Shown here piece after piece: positions 44,586-54,739 of a stretch of 64,000 bases of DNA (positions are counted from its first letter, which is position 1; the number at the start of each line of letters is the position of its first letter). The DNA comes from Pseudoalteromonas sp. R3 (lineage in GTDB: Bacteria > Pseudomonadota > Gammaproteobacteria > Enterobacterales > Alteromonadaceae): the NCBI RefSeq assembly GCF_004014715.1, contig NZ_CP034835.1, forward strand, positions 1,426,001 through 1,490,000, given 5' to 3'. The notes below the pieces were generated by a model, which searched no databases, had not been told where the DNA came from, and was given only the letters and a program-made list of their open reading frames with translations. The translations under genes were made by a program, and so were the position numbers.

Positions 44586-45039
44586 GGTATGCTCCTAACA
44601 ATCTTAAAATAAGCTTAGTTTAAAGGCCGAGGAATATGCCCTTTTTATTCTTTAAAGTCAATAAAAATTCCCCTCGGCTGGTCAATTTGTTTGTGTATCG
44701 CGCTTGTCCCTAGCCCCTCGCAGCCATAAGCGGCTAGTTGGGTTGCACGATAGCTTGTCTGAAACGATTGAGTGCAATCACAGTCTCAGATCGTATACCA
44801 AGTCAGCACCTTTAGCGGCACACGGCTTGGCAGTCTGGGCGCATTGTAACAAATCCATAATCGCTCTACTAGAGTGTTTATGATTATCCACACAAACGAG
44901 CGTAAATATGCCTGGCTGTTGTGCTACGATTGACCCCAATTGATCAGGCTAATACTCGCAAAAACCCTCATTTTCGCGAGTATTTATCTTTATCTGATTG
45001 TGGCATAATTCCGCGCAAAAATTTATCTGAGGAAATGCA
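44586..45039. other. Divergent rpsT-murJ intergenic region
   Basis: 454 bases. The rpsT side holds the promoter at 44633-44661. The murJ side is gene-free and presumably carries its promoter, without a convincing hexamer pair. The exact 7-bp inverted arms GCCGAGG (44626-44632) and CCTCGGC (44672-44678) flank the rpsT promoter. Confidence 0.5.
44633..44661 (-). promoter_or_regulatory. Probable sigma70 promoter of rpsT
   Basis: Read leftward: TTGACT, 17-base AT-rich spacer, CATATT. It lies about 50 bases upstream of the TTG start. Confidence 0.6.
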
Positions 45040-46626
45040 GTGGCGAAGGGGCTGTTTAAATCAGGCATGATTGTGAGTGCCATGACGATGATATCCAGGG
45101 TAATGGGATTAGTCAGAGACGCTGTGGTGGCAAATCTGCTGGGAGCAGGACTTGCCGCGGATGTTTTCCTGTTTGCAAACCGTATTCCGAATTTTATGCG
45201 CCGCTTATTCGCTGAAGGTGCGTTTGCACAGGCGTTTGTTCCTGTTCTCGCTGAGATCAAAGAACAACACGGAGATGACAAAGTCAGGGTCTTTGTTGCT
45301 CAGGCTGCAGGTACCTTAGGTACAATTCTAATGCTTGTCACCTTAGTTGGCGTCGTGGGCTCGCCAGTGATTGCCGGTTTGTTTGGCACCAGCTGGTTCA
45401 TTGACTGGTGGCACGGTGGTGAAAATGCTGAGAAGTTTGTACTGGCGAGTGCATTACTCAAGTTCACTTTTCCCTATCTTTTCTTTATCTCTTTAGTGGC
45501 GCTCAGTGGGGCGGTGCTTAATGTGTACAACCGCTTTTCTGTGGCAGCATTTACACCCGTATTACTAAATATCAGTATCATCAGCTGTGCGCTGTTATTA
45601 CATGACCAATTTGAGCAGGGCGCTTATGCATTGGCGATAGGCGTATTTCTGGGTGGCCTGGCCCAGTTCCTGTTTCAGTTGCCGTTTTTGGCCCGTCTGG
45701 GCATGCTGTCGCGACCAAAATTTGCCTGGCGTTCACCTGAAGTGGTAAAGGTGCGTAAGCTGATGTTGCCCGCCATGTTTGGTGTATCTGTAAGCCAGAT
45801 CAATCTGCTACTTGATACTGTTATTGCTGCTGCGTTGGCAACCAGCTCTATTGCCTGGTTGTACTATGCTGACAGGTTAATTGAATTTCCATTAGGCCTG
45901 TTTGGTATAGGGATTGCGACGGTGATTTTACCTGCGCTGTCGAAATTGCACGCTAAGGACAGTATTGAGGAATTCCAGCAAACGCTCGACTGGGGGGTGC
46001 GGTTTGTCATATTTCTGGGGATACCAGCGATGGCCGGACTGATGCTGATTAGTCCATTAATTATCTCTGTGTTGTTTGGCCATGGTGAATTTAACCAGGG
46101 GGAACATGACAACGTTGCTGCCGTGAGTGGCGCTGTTACAGCGTACTCGGTCGGCTTGGTGAGCTTTATGCTGATTAAAGTGCTAGCCCCTGGTTTTTTT
46201 GCCCGGCAAGACACAAAAACGCCAGTTAAAATTGGTATCATTGCCATGTCACTGAACATGTTGTTTAATCTGATGCTCGCCCCATTTATCGGCTATCTGG
46301 GGCTGGCACTGGCAACTGCGCTATCTGCGACCTGCAACGCGGCCTTGTTATACAGGCAACTCAATCAACAGGGTGTCTACCGTGTATCCAGGTTTACCAT
46401 TGCATTCACCGCAAAGTGTATCTTGTCCAGTCTCGTGATGTCCGGTGTATTAATATGGCTCAACCGCCAGTTGTCCTGGCAGGGGAATGACCTGATAACA
46501 CAAATCGGTTTACTGGGCCTTCAGCTGGTGGCTGCAATACTGGTTTATTTTAGTATGATGTACCTGATGGGGGTTCGGTTGAGCACGCTTAAAGACAGTT
46601 CAGCAGCGCCTGTACAGCCTGCGTAG
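45040..46626 (+). CDS. murJ: Lipid II flippase MurJ (MviN)
   Basis: 528 residues with about 14 hydrophobic helices, compared with 511 in E. coli. Signature segments are SAMTMISRVMGLVRDAVVA (about 12-30), NRIPNFMRRLFAEGAFAQAFVPV (about 47-69) and repeated glycine/proline helices. The cationic cavity residues of the MOP family fall in this N-terminal lobe. MurJ flips lipid-linked peptidoglycan precursor to the periplasm and is essential. The start is GTG at 45040 with GAGGAAA upstream. It is divergent from rpsT and first of the murJ-ribF-ileS-lspA-fkpB-ispH string. Confidence 0.95.
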   Translation: MAKGLFKSGMIVSAMTMISRVMGLVRDAVVANLLGAGLAADVFLFANRIPNFMRRLFAEGAFAQAFVPVLAEIKEQHGDDKVRVFVAQAAGTLGTILMLVTLVGVVGSPVIAGLFGTSWFIDWWHGGENAEKFVLASALLKFTFPYLFFISLVALSGAVLNVYNRFSVAAFTPVLLNISIISCALLLHDQFEQGAYALAIGVFLGGLAQFLFQLPFLARLGMLSRPKFAWRSPEVVKVRKLMLPAMFGVSVSQINLLLDTVIAAALATSSIAWLYYADRLIEFPLGLFGIGIATVILPALSKLHAKDSIEEFQQTLDWGVRFVIFLGIPAMAGLMLISPLIISVLFGHGEFNQGEHDNVAAVSGAVTAYSVGLVSFMLIKVLAPGFFARQDTKTPVKIGIIAMSLNMLFNLMLAPFIGYLGLALATALSATCNAALLYRQLNQQGVYRVSRFTIAFTAKCILSSLVMSGVLIWLNRQLSWQGNDLITQIGLLGLQLVAAILVYFSMMYLMGVRLSTLKDSSAAPVQPA

Positions 46627-46698
46627 GCTTTATTCGCATTTGCCGGTAACTTGGGTATAATCGGGCTTTTATACTTCTTTAGTAATCACAGGTGTTAG

Positions 46699-47622
46699 TT
46701 GTATGCAATTGATCCGAGGATCCACAATATTCGACCCCACCATTACGGCTGTGTGTTGACGATAGGAAACTTTGATGGCGTGCACTTGGGACACACTGAG
46801 GTACTGAAAGGGTTAGTTGCAGATGCACACGCACACAATTTGCCGAGCACTGTCATGCTTTTTGAGCCACAGCCGCAGGAATTTTTTGCCAGGCAGCAGG
46901 CTCCAGCCAGGTTGACCCGGCTGAGAGATAAACTGGCGTTACTGGCAGATATTGGCATTGAACGTGTTATTTGTGTGAGCTTTAACGCGCGATTTGCTAA
47001 TTTCCAGGCAGAAGACTTTGTGCGTGACGTACTGTGCACCAAGCTTGGTGTCCGAGCTTTGACTGTTGGTGACGATTTTCGCTTTGGTAAAGGGCGTGTC
47101 GGTGATTTCGCAATGCTACAGCGACTTGGCCCCGAACTAAATATGGACGTCAAAGATACACAGAGTTTCAGGCAGCAAAATAGCCGGGTCAGCAGTACGT
47201 TGATCCGTGCAGCACTGGCCGAGGGTGATGTCGCGCGTGCGCACGCAATGCTGGGCCACACCTATGCGATTTCGGGCCGTGTTATTCATGGTTGGAAAAA
47301 AGGGCGTGAGCTAGGTTTTAAGACCGCCAATGTTGCGCTTAAGCGTCAGGTTAGCCCTGTACAAGGGGTATTTGCTGTGCGCATAAATGTAGGCAATACA
47401 ATGTACAAAGGTGTTGCCAATGTGGGCACCAAGCCAACCTTAAATGGCAAGCGAGCTTTGCTCGAGGTACATATATTTGAATTTGACCAGGAAATATATG
47501 GTCAGTTTATAAAAGTGGAGCTTCTTCATAAGCTCCGTGATGAACAAAAATTTGAGTCATTGCAGCACCTAACTGAGCAGATTGCTCAGGATGTCACTGC
47601 TGCAAAACACTTTTTTCAATAA
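46699..47622 (+). CDS. ribF: Bifunctional riboflavin kinase/FAD synthetase, 5' frame disturbed
   Basis: 307 residues in the open frame. The N-terminal FAD synthetase domain has TIGNFDGVHLGH (about 21-32) and GDDFRFGKGR; the ISSTLIR-type VSSTLIRAAL precedes the C-terminal kinase (about 188-305, GRVIHGWKKGRELGFKTANV, GVANVGTKPT). The natural start seems to be ATG 46703 giving MQLIRG, as E. coli has MKLIRG, but that frame breaks and continues only if one base is added near 46719 (then IHNIRPHHYGC follows). As given, only a TTG at 46699 opens the frame, replacing six residues (YAIDPR). An AGGTG ribosome site at 46690 is spaced for the ATG. Since RibF is essential, a sequencing error is likely. 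Confidence 0.93.
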   Translation: MYAIDPRIHNIRPHHYGCVLTIGNFDGVHLGHTEVLKGLVADAHAHNLPSTVMLFEPQPQEFFARQQAPARLTRLRDKLALLADIGIERVICVSFNARFANFQAEDFVRDVLCTKLGVRALTVGDDFRFGKGRVGDFAMLQRLGPELNMDVKDTQSFRQQNSRVSSTLIRAALAEGDVARAHAMLGHTYAISGRVIHGWKKGRELGFKTANVALKRQVSPVQGVFAVRINVGNTMYKGVANVGTKPTLNGKRALLEVHIFEFDQEIYGQFIKVELLHKLRDEQKFESLQHLTEQIAQDVTAAKHFFQ

Positions 47623-47653
47623 TTTTAAGTAGCCGATACGGAAAGTAAAGTAA

Positions 47654-50482
47654 ATGAGCGACTACAAGCATACGTTAAATCTACCGGAAACCGAGTTTCC
47701 AATGCGTGGCAATTTGGCACAACGCGAGCCCAAAATGCTTAAAACATGGTACGAGCAGGATCTGTATGGTCAGATCCGTAATGCCAAAAAAGGTAAAAAG
47801 CCGTTCATTTTGCACGATGGTCCTCCTTATGCCAATGGCAACATTCACTTAGGTCACTCAGTTAATAAGATCCTCAAAGATATTATTATTAAATCAAAGA
47901 CACTTTCCGACTTCGACGCACCTTATGTGCCGGGCTGGGATTGTCATGGTCTGCCAATTGAACTGCAAGTTGAGAAGAAAGTTGGTAAACCCGGCAAGAA
48001 AGTATCAGTTGCAGAGTTCCGTGAGAAATGCCGTGAGTACGCTCGCAAGCAGGTTGAAGGCCAAAAAACTGATTTTAAACGTTTGGGTGTGTTAGGCGAT
48101 TGGGATCGTCCATACCTGACAATGAATTTCGACTTTGAAGCCAATGCGTTGCGCGTATTGGGCCGCATTATTAAAAATGGTCACCTGCATAAAGGTGCAA
48201 AGCCTGTTCACTGGTGTACAGACTGTGGTTCTGCGTTAGCAGAAGCAGAAGTTGAGTATCAGGATAAGCAGTCGCCAGCGATTGATGTCAAATTTGACTT
48301 TGTCGATGAGCAGGCACTGCTTGATGCCTTTGAACTGACAGAAGGACATCAAGGTACAGGCCCGGCAAGCACAGTGATCTGGACAACCACTCCATGGACT
48401 ATGCCCGCTAACCGTGCTGTGGCAGTGCATGGTGCTCTTGAGTACGCTTTGGTGCAGGTTGAAGATGAGGGCAAAGAGCAGCGCATGGTGCTGGGTTCTG
48501 AGCTTGTTAAAGATGCAATGGACCGATTTGGCTTCCATCGTTACCACGTGCTGGGTTACAGCAAAGGTGCTGCACTGGAAAATCTGCGCGTTGCGCACCC
48601 TATCTATGACTACGATGTGCCGGTTATTCTGGGCGACCACGTAACAACGGATTCAGGTACAGGTATTGTTCATACTGCCCCTGGTCACGGTCCTGAGGAT
48701 TTCGCAGCTGGACAGGCGTATGGCCTGGAAGTGGCAAACCCAGTTGGAGCAAATGGCGTCTTTTTACCAGACACCCCAATTTTTGCTGGCCAGCATGTAT
48801 TTAAAGCCAATGAAGCCATCATTGAGAAGCTAAAAGAAAATGGCGCGTTGGTACATCATCATGCCATGACTCACAGTTATCCGCACTGTTGGCGCCACAA
48901 GACGCCTATTATCTTCCGCGCTACACCGCAGTGGTTCGTGAGCATGGATCAGGCTAACCTGCGTCAAGATTCAATGGCAGAGATTGCTAAAACCCAGTGG
49001 ATCCCTGAGTGGGGTGAAAATCGCATTGCGAATATGGTTGAAGGCCGCCCGGATTGGTGTATTTCTCGTCAGCGCACCTGGGGTGTACCTATTGCACTGT
49101 TCGTTGATAAAGACACTGGAGCGCTGCATCCACAGACAGAGGCGTTAATTGAAGACGTTGCTAAGCTGGTCGAACAAAAAGGTATTCAGGCATGGTATGA
49201 CTTAGAACCTGCCAGCCTGCTCAATGAGGCCGATGCACAGCAGTACGTAAAAGTGCAAGATACGCTGGATGTTTGGTTCGATTCAGGTGTAACCCACGCA
49301 TGTGTGGTGGATGCTCGTGAAGAGCTGACAGGCCCTGCAGATCTGTATCTGGAAGGCTCGGATCAACACCGTGGCTGGTTTATGTCTTCGATGATGACGT
49401 CTGTGGCAATCAATGGTCATGCTCCTTATCGTCAGGTTCTGACTCACGGCTTCACTGTGGATGAAAAAGGCCACAAGATGTCTAAGTCTCTGGGCAATGT
49501 TATTTCGCCTCAGGATATTATGAATAAGCTGGGCGCGGATATTTTACGCCTGTGGGTAGCTTCAACAGACTACACTGCTGAAATGACCGTGTCAGATCAG
49601 ATCTTTAAGCGCGCGGCAGATCGCTACCGCCGGATCCGAAATACCAGCCGTTATTTGCTGTCCAACCTGAGTGGCTTCAATCCTGCAACGGACCTGGTTG
49701 CTGTAGAAGATATGATTGAGCTGGATCGCTGGATTGTCAGCCGAGCTGCGCAGCTACAGCAGGAAATTGTCGAAGCGTATGATAATTACCAGATGCTGGT
49801 AGTGACACAAAAGCTGATGAATTTCTGTACCGGTGAGCTGGGTTCGTTCTATCTTGACGTGATTAAAGACCGACAGTATACCGCGAAGAGCGACAGTCAT
49901 GCCCGCCGTTCATGTCAAAGTGCGCTTTACCATATTGCTGAAGCGATGACGCGCTGGATGGCGCCTATTATGAGCTTCACAGCCCAGGAAATCTGGGAAG
50001 TGTTACCTGGTGAGCGTGGTGAATTCGTATTTACTGATGTTTGGTACGATGGTCTTACCCAAGTGAGCGAAGGGCAGCTGAGCAATGACTTCTGGCAGGA
50101 ATTGCTGTCAGTACGTGATGAAGTTAATAAAGTACTGGAAAGTGCACGTAAAGAAGAGATTATCGGTGCTACTTTGCAGGCCGAAGTTACGTTGTACACA
50201 GGCGGTGATTTGGCACAGAAGCTGATGACTTTGAAAGACGAGCTACGATTCGTATTACTGACATCAAAAGCGCAAGTAGAAGTTGTAAATACGAAGCCAG
50301 AAGCTGCCGTTGCTACAGAAATTGACGGACTATTCATTGCCGTTAAAGCCACACAAGCACCGAAATGTGATCGTTGCTGGCATCACTGCGAAGATGTTGG
50401 TCAACATGCAGAGCACCCAGAACTATGTGGTCGCTGTGTGACGAATGTCGATGGTGCTGGTGAACAGCGTCAGTTTGCTTAA
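47654..50482 (+). CDS. ileS: Isoleucyl-tRNA synthetase
   Basis: 942 residues (E. coli 938). Class I signatures: [12 protein letters not shown] (HIGH-type, about 56-67) and KMSKSLGN (about 608-615). The editing domain (about 200-400) has [14 protein letters not shown] and [16 protein letters not shown]. The C-terminal zinc finger is [12 protein letters not shown] and CGRC (about 904-932), with four Cys. It charges tRNA-Ile and is the target of mupirocin in sensitive bacteria. The ATG at 47654 begins 31 bases after ribF, and lspA follows by 13 bases, so they form one operon. Confidence 0.98.
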   Translation: MSDYKHTLNLPETEFPMRGNLAQREPKMLKTWYEQDLYGQIRNAKKGKKPFILHDGPPYANGNIHLGHSVNKILKDIIIKSKTLSDFDAPYVPGWDCHGLPIELQVEKKVGKPGKKVSVAEFREKCREYARKQVEGQKTDFKRLGVLGDWDRPYLTMNFDFEANALRVLGRIIKNGHLHKGAKPVHWCTDCGSALAEAEVEYQDKQSPAIDVKFDFVDEQALLDAFELTEGHQGTGPASTVIWTTTPWTMPANRAVAVHGALEYALVQVEDEGKEQRMVLGSELVKDAMDRFGFHRYHVLGYSKGAALENLRVAHPIYDYDVPVILGDHVTTDSGTGIVHTAPGHGPEDFAAGQAYGLEVANPVGANGVFLPDTPIFAGQHVFKANEAIIEKLKENGALVHHHAMTHSYPHCWRHKTPIIFRATPQWFVSMDQANLRQDSMAEIAKTQWIPEWGENRIANMVEGRPDWCISRQRTWGVPIALFVDKDTGALHPQTEALIEDVAKLVEQKGIQAWYDLEPASLLNEADAQQYVKVQDTLDVWFDSGVTHACVVDAREELTGPADLYLEGSDQHRGWFMSSMMTSVAINGHAPYRQVLTHGFTVDEKGHKMSKSLGNVISPQDIMNKLGADILRLWVASTDYTAEMTVSDQIFKRAADRYRRIRNTSRYLLSNLSGFNPATDLVAVEDMIELDRWIVSRAAQLQQEIVEAYDNYQMLVVTQKLMNFCTGELGSFYLDVIKDRQYTAKSDSHARRSCQSALYHIAEAMTRWMAPIMSFTAQEIWEVLPGERGEFVFTDVWYDGLTQVSEGQLSNDFWQELLSVRDEVNKVLESARKEEIIGATLQAEVTLYTGGDLAQKLMTLKDELRFVLLTSKAQVEVVNTKPEAAVATEIDGLFIAVKATQAPKCDRCWHHCEDVGQHAEHPELCGRCVTNVDGAGEQRQFA

Positions 50483-50495
50483 TTAGGAGTATTAC

Positions 50496-51002
50496 ATGAC
50501 CAAATCGACCGAACGTAGTGGTCTGGTGTGGTTGTGGCTGAGTCTACTGCTGTTTGCAGTAGACTTCGGCACGAAAGCACTGGTGGTAGCAAATATGCGA
50601 CTGTATGAGTCGATTGAGTTGCTACCATTTTTTAATTTTACTTATATGCATAACTATGGTGCTGCGTTTAGCTTTCTTAGTGAAGCGGGAGGCTGGCAAC
50701 GTTGGTTCTTGAGTGGTATCGCAGTCGCTATTAGTGCTCTACTGGTGTATTGGCTTAAAAAGTTACCTGCAAAAAACTGGTTGCTGTGCAGTGCTTACGC
50801 TTTAGTGCTATCAGGCGCACTAGGTAACTTGTATGATCGGGTTACCTTAGGCTACGTAGTAGACTTTTTGCACTTTTACTATCAGGACTGGCATTACCCG
50901 GCATTCAACGTAGCGGATATGGCTATCGTTGGTGGCGCAGGTTTATTGTTATTTGACGCCATTTTTGGTGATAACGCAGATACCCAGGAGAACAAGGCAT
51001 GA
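50496..51002 (+). CDS. lspA: Lipoprotein signal peptidase (signal peptidase II)
   Basis: 168 residues with four transmembrane helices. Conserved elements are the N-terminal helix with DFGTKALVV (Asp/Lys, about 24-32), YNYGAAFSFL-like HNYGAAFSFL (about 53-62), GALGNLYDRVTLGYVVDFL (about 108-126, catalytic Asp in VVDF) and FNVADMAI (about 139-146, catalytic Asp). LspA cleaves prolipoproteins, and this window alone encodes at least five clear lipoproteins. Its stop overlaps the fkpB start by 4 bases. Confidence 0.96.
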   Translation: MTKSTERSGLVWLWLSLLLFAVDFGTKALVVANMRLYESIELLPFFNFTYMHNYGAAFSFLSEAGGWQRWFLSGIAVAISALLVYWLKKLPAKNWLLCSAYALVLSGALGNLYDRVTLGYVVDFLHFYYQDWHYPAFNVADMAIVGGAGLLLFDAIFGDNADTQENKA

Positions 51003-51439
51003 GTGAGCAGATAATAGGCCCACAGTCCGAGGTTTTATTTCACTTTTCAATAAAACTGGCTGACGGTTCTGCAGCGGACTCAACGAAAGTACATGATAAA
51101 CCGGCAAAGCTCTTTATGGGTGACGGTAGTTTGACTGAAAATTTTGAAAAATGTTTGCTGGGACTGCGTGCCGGAGATAGTAAATCGTTTGAGCTAGAGC
51201 CGCAGGATGCCTTCGGTATGCCCAACCCGGACAACATTTATTATATCGACCGCAGTAAGTTTGGTTCTGAAACACCCGCTGAAGTAGGCAGCATTATTGC
51301 CTTTACTCAGCCTGACGGAACTGAGCTGCCAGGCCTGATCCGCGAGGTTGCCGGAGATTCTGTTACTGTAGACTTCAACCATCCTCTGGCCGGGCAAAAG
51401 GTGACCTTTGAAGTTGATATTTTAGAGGTGAAAAACTAA
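50999..51439 (+). CDS. fkpB: FKBP-type peptidyl-prolyl isomerase FkpB (SlpA-like)
   Basis: 146 residues (E. coli FkpB 149). The FKBP barrel has [38 protein letters not shown] (about 38-59) and PQDAFG (about 67-72, start of the IF domain), then the IF insertion to about 120 and the closing FEVDILEV. Members isomerise prolyl bonds and act as chaperones. ATGA overlap with lspA and TAATG overlap with ispH show tight translational coupling. The linkage lspA-fkpB-ispH is conserved in gammaproteobacteria. Confidence 0.95.
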   Translation: MSEQIIGPQSEVLFHFSIKLADGSAADSTKVHDKPAKLFMGDGSLTENFEKCLLGLRAGDSKSFELEPQDAFGMPNPDNIYYIDRSKFGSETPAEVGSIIAFTQPDGTELPGLIREVAGDSVTVDFNHPLAGQKVTFEVDILEVKN

Positions 51440-52368
51440 TGGAAATCTTGCTTGCAAATCCACGTGGTTTTTGTGCCGGGGTAGACCGAGCAATCAGTAT
51501 CGTAGAACGTGCCCTTGATATCTTTGAAAAACCCATTTATGTGCGTCATGAAGTGGTACACAACAAATATGTAGTAGACGGGCTGCGTGCCCGTGGTGCG
51601 GTGTTTGTTGAAGAGCTGGATCAGGTGCCAGATGACAGCATTGTGATATTCAGTGCGCATGGTGTATCTCAGCAGGTGCGTCAGGAAGCAAAACGTCGCG
51701 AACTAAAAGTCTTTGATGCGACTTGCCCTTTGGTCACCAAAGTACATATGGAAGTCACACGTGCAAGCCGCAAAGGCACGGAGTGTATCCTTATCGGACA
51801 CCATGGACACCCGGAAGTAGAAGGTACTATGGGCCAATATAATAACCCAGCGGGTGGTATATATCTGGTTGAAACACCTGAGGATGTCAGTACGCTGGAA
51901 GTAAAAGATCCTAGCAACCTTTTTTATTGCAGCCAGACGACCTTGTCGGTAGATGATACTTCGGATGTGATTGAAGCGCTGCGGGAAAAGTTTCCACAGA
52001 TCCATGGTCCACGTAAGGATGATATCTGTTACGCCACACAAAACCGTCAGGACGCGGTTAGAGACCTGGCTAACAAGGTCGACTTGCTGTTGGTCGTTGG
52101 TGCTAAGAATAGTTCTAACTCAAATCGCCTGCGTGAGCTTGCGGACAAAATGGGCACACGCGCATTTCTAATTGATGATGACCAATGCCTGAATGCGAGC
52201 TGGTTTGATGGTGTAAACAAAGTGGGTGTAACTGCTGGTGCTTCAGCACCTGAGGTGTTGGTGCAGCAGGTCATTGCCCGACTCAAAGCGCTTGGTGGAC
52301 AAACCGTTGTAGAAAACCCGGGTCAGGAAGAAAATGTGGTTTTCGCTGTGCCTGTCGAACTTCGGTAG
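51439..52368 (+). CDS. ispH: 4-hydroxy-3-methylbut-2-enyl diphosphate reductase (LytB)
   Basis: 309 residues. The three Cys ligands of the [4Fe-4S] cluster fall in [13 protein letters not shown] (C12), [10 protein letters not shown] (about 96) and the conserved ATQNRQDAV...[13 protein letters not shown] region with later TAGASAPE. The reaction is the last step of the MEP pathway, giving IPP and DMAPP. Conserved [13 protein letters not shown] and SQTTLS motifs are intact. It ends the murJ-to-ispH operon and is followed after 12 bases by the sensor kinase gene. Confidence 0.97.
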   Translation: MEILLANPRGFCAGVDRAISIVERALDIFEKPIYVRHEVVHNKYVVDGLRARGAVFVEELDQVPDDSIVIFSAHGVSQQVRQEAKRRELKVFDATCPLVTKVHMEVTRASRKGTECILIGHHGHPEVEGTMGQYNNPAGGIYLVETPEDVSTLEVKDPSNLFYCSQTTLSVDDTSDVIEALREKFPQIHGPRKDDICYATQNRQDAVRDLANKVDLLLVVGAKNSSNSNRLRELADKMGTRAFLIDDDQCLNASWFDGVNKVGVTAGASAPEVLVQQVIARLKALGGQTVVENPGQEENVVFAVPVELR

Positions 52369-52380
52369 GTGCGACAGACC

Positions 52381-53424
52381 ATGGATAAGTCAGAGGCGAT
52401 TGGCCTGGGACTGCTAAAAGCCATGGTATCTGAGCGGGGCGTACTGGCTATGCTGATCGCCTCGCAATCTCTCTCCTTTATTTATACGCTCGCTGATTAT
52501 GATGACTTCTGGCTGACTTTAGGGCTGGTGAGTTTATTCACCCATGGTAACGCTTTATTGTCTTTAGGTGTTATAGCTCTTATCAGCGCCTTTAAAGTGT
52601 CTAAACCGGCTCAAAATGGTGTTCTGGAACTGAGCATCGTCTTTATTGTGTTTATTAGTGTGTGTATTGGTCTGAGTATCGGGATCCAGTTTACGCCTCT
52701 GTCTTCCCATGTGCCGATTGATTGGGGTCCGGTATTTAGCAATAGCGCCATATGTTGTTTTGTTGTGGTGATCCTGCTGTACTTTATGTCGATCTACATT
52801 GACAATGTTAATGCGCTTGAGCTGGCTGCGCGAGCGGAAATTGATGCCTTGCAGGCAAGAATACGACCGCACTTTTTACACAATACGTTAAACACGTTGG
52901 CTGAATTAACGCATGAAAATGCAGCTGATGCGGAACAAGCAGCCTTATTACTTGCCCGCCTGATGCGAGTGTCTTTTGCCGAAAAAAAATGGCATACCAT
53001 TGCAGATGAAGTGGCGCTAACGAAAGATTACCTTTGTCTGGAGCGTTTTCGTTTCGAGCAAAGGCTACAGGTTCAGTGGCTAATCGATGATGCCCTGTTG
53101 AGTGTGCCTATCCCGACACTGACGTTGCAACCTCTGGTCGAGAATGCAGTATTGCACGGCATAGAAAAGCGTGTCCAGGGCGGCACCATTACTATTCACA
53201 TTGAAAAACGTGATAATACAATCACACTGAGTGTGACTAATCCCTTACCACACGTAACACATCACTCCAGTGGCAATGGGATTGCGACAAAAAATATCGA
53301 TAAACGACTGTCACTCTATTACCAGCGCCGGGCAAGTTTGAGGATTGAGCGAGATAATGATAAATTCTTAGCTACCATTACTTTACCTGACACCGGAGCT
53401 TATGAATTATCTGATTTTGGATGA
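52381..53424 (+). CDS. LytS/AlgZ-like sensor histidine kinase
   Basis: 347 residues from the ATG at 52381. The N-terminal 140 residues contain about four membrane helices. The kinase part starts at about 155 with LQARIRPHFLHNTLNTL, where His 164 is the phospho-acceptor of the His_kinase (LytS/AlgZ) class, followed by the ATPase region LQPLVENAVLHGIEK (N-box, about 250-264) and GNGIATKNIDKRL. AlgZ (FimS) in Pseudomonas aeruginosa lacks a normal ATP site but pairs with AlgR. Here the ATP lid motifs are partly present. The gene overlaps the regulator by 23 bases. It lies between ispH and pilV, where P. aeruginosa has only the pilin operon. Confidence 0.88.
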   Translation: MDKSEAIGLGLLKAMVSERGVLAMLIASQSLSFIYTLADYDDFWLTLGLVSLFTHGNALLSLGVIALISAFKVSKPAQNGVLELSIVFIVFISVCIGLSIGIQFTPLSSHVPIDWGPVFSNSAICCFVVVILLYFMSIYIDNVNALELAARAEIDALQARIRPHFLHNTLNTLAELTHENAADAEQAALLLARLMRVSFAEKKWHTIADEVALTKDYLCLERFRFEQRLQVQWLIDDALLSVPIPTLTLQPLVENAVLHGIEKRVQGGTITIHIEKRDNTITLSVTNPLPHVTHHSSGNGIATKNIDKRLSLYYQRRASLRIERDNDKFLATITLPDTGAYELSDFG

Positions 53425-54076
53425 TGAACCTATCGCCAGACGGCGGTTACGGCGCTTGATGTCGGAGTTTGAACATTTCACTTGCGTGGCAGAAGCGGCA
53501 GACGGTGAGCAGGCGCTGCAATTGTGTGAGGATACCTTACCCGAGCTGGTGTTTCTCGATATTGCTATGCCCGGCATTGATGGTCTGGAAGTCGCGGGTT
53601 TGCTCAGACAAAAAATGCCAGAATGCAAAATTGTTTTTGTGACAGCATTCGCTGAACATGCCCTGCGAGCGTTCGATCTGCTGGCAGAAGGGTATTTGGT
53701 TAAACCCATAGATAAAGACCGCCTGGTTGCCTTACTTGAACATATCTATGGCGAGAAAATGCAGCGTCTGCAATATCAGGTAGGCCATGATACGCGCTGG
53801 GTTGCGGTATCCGATATTCTGGTAGCCAGAAGTGACGAGCGTTATACCCACATTTATTTTACCGGTGGTGAGGCATTGGTAGATATTCCCCTAAAGAAGT
53901 TACTGGCAACCTATCCACGACACTTTGTACAGGTACACAGAAATACACTGGTGAAAAAGCAGGCGGTGTTGAGTCTGGAGTCCGTGGAAGGGAATCACAG
54001 AGTCCGGTTGAATGGCTTTGCTGAGCCCATTACGGTGAGCCGCCGGGCTGCGGCTAATTTTAAGTCGCTATTCTGA
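53402..54076 (+). CDS. LytTR-family response regulator (AlgR-like)
   Basis: 224 residues. The receiver (about 1-120) has DD at 7-8, phospho-acceptor Asp 53 in VFLDIAMPGIDG and Lys in YLVKPIDKD. A LytTR DNA-binding domain follows (about 125-224: DERYTHIYFTGGEALVDIPLKKL, FVQVHRNTLVKK), the same architecture as AlgR. In P. aeruginosa AlgR activates the fimU-pilVWXY1Y2E operon. This gene lies 95 bases upstream of pilV, so direct regulation of the adjacent pilins is the obvious inference. The start at 53402 lies inside the kinase gene. Confidence 0.9.
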   Translation: MNYLILDDEPIARRRLRRLMSEFEHFTCVAEAADGEQALQLCEDTLPELVFLDIAMPGIDGLEVAGLLRQKMPECKIVFVTAFAEHALRAFDLLAEGYLVKPIDKDRLVALLEHIYGEKMQRLQYQVGHDTRWVAVSDILVARSDERYTHIYFTGGEALVDIPLKKLLATYPRHFVQVHRNTLVKKQAVLSLESVEGNHRVRLNGFAEPITVSRRAAANFKSLF

Positions 54077-54171
54077 CCATTAAACCCGACTGATTGACCG
54101 TTGAGCCCACGATCAGGTTCATGACGAAGTGATTCATTATATTATGTGATGGAGCAAACTGACTTTGAAAA

Positions 54172-54738
54172 ATGATGGCAAGAACTGTGTGTAGTAACGC
54201 AAATCGCGGATTTACCCTCTTAGAAACGCTGATCGCTTTTATGGTGTTGAGCTTTGGCCTGCTCGGTGCTGTAGCACTGCAAGCGAAGGCAAAGCAAGCC
54301 AGTTTTGACTCTATGCAACGCGCAGCTGCTGTGGCCCTGGCTGGTGATATTATGCAGCGGATCCGCAGTAACGACACCCTCAATCTAGATACACAATATC
54401 AGCAAGTATTCAGCAGCACGGCGACTATAAATGGCAATAATGGCTGTTTCAGTAATACATGTACCAATGCTGAAATTGCTGCGATGGATCTGGAGCAATG
54501 GGTTATGGCCATACAAGCCAAAGAGAACACGGGCTCGCTTGACGATACTACTGTGTGTATTAGTACAACGCCGGTGGCCAATACGCAGGGGCGAGGCTTC
54601 AATGTGACGGTCAGTGTTGCCTGGGCAGGTCGTCAGGCATTTGTCATGAATGCTGCCAACCAGGCGATTAACTGTGGCGAAAACAATGACTATCGACGAG
54701 TAGTAAGCATAAACAGTTATTTACTGGTGAGGGACTGA
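54172..54738 (+). CDS. pilV: Type IV pilus minor pilin PilV
   Basis: 188 residues. The prepilin signal is a short basic leader with Gly before FTLLETLIAFMVL, with Glu at +5 of the mature protein, giving a class III signal cleaved by PilD. A long N-terminal helix (about 13-50) is followed by a soluble region with Cys near 84, 89, 126 and 168. PilV is a minor pilin that primes pilus assembly with PilW, X and Y1. It is the first gene of a tightly packed pilV-W-X-Y1-E operon. The FimT/FimU type member, usually first in this operon, is not here. Confidence 0.9.
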   Translation: MMARTVCSNANRGFTLLETLIAFMVLSFGLLGAVALQAKAKQASFDSMQRAAAVALAGDIMQRIRSNDTLNLDTQYQQVFSSTATINGNNGCFSNTCTNAEIAAMDLEQWVMAIQAKENTGSLDDTTVCISTTPVANTQGRGFNVTVSVAWAGRQAFVMNAANQAINCGENNDYRRVVSINSYLLVRD

Positions 54739-54739
54739 A

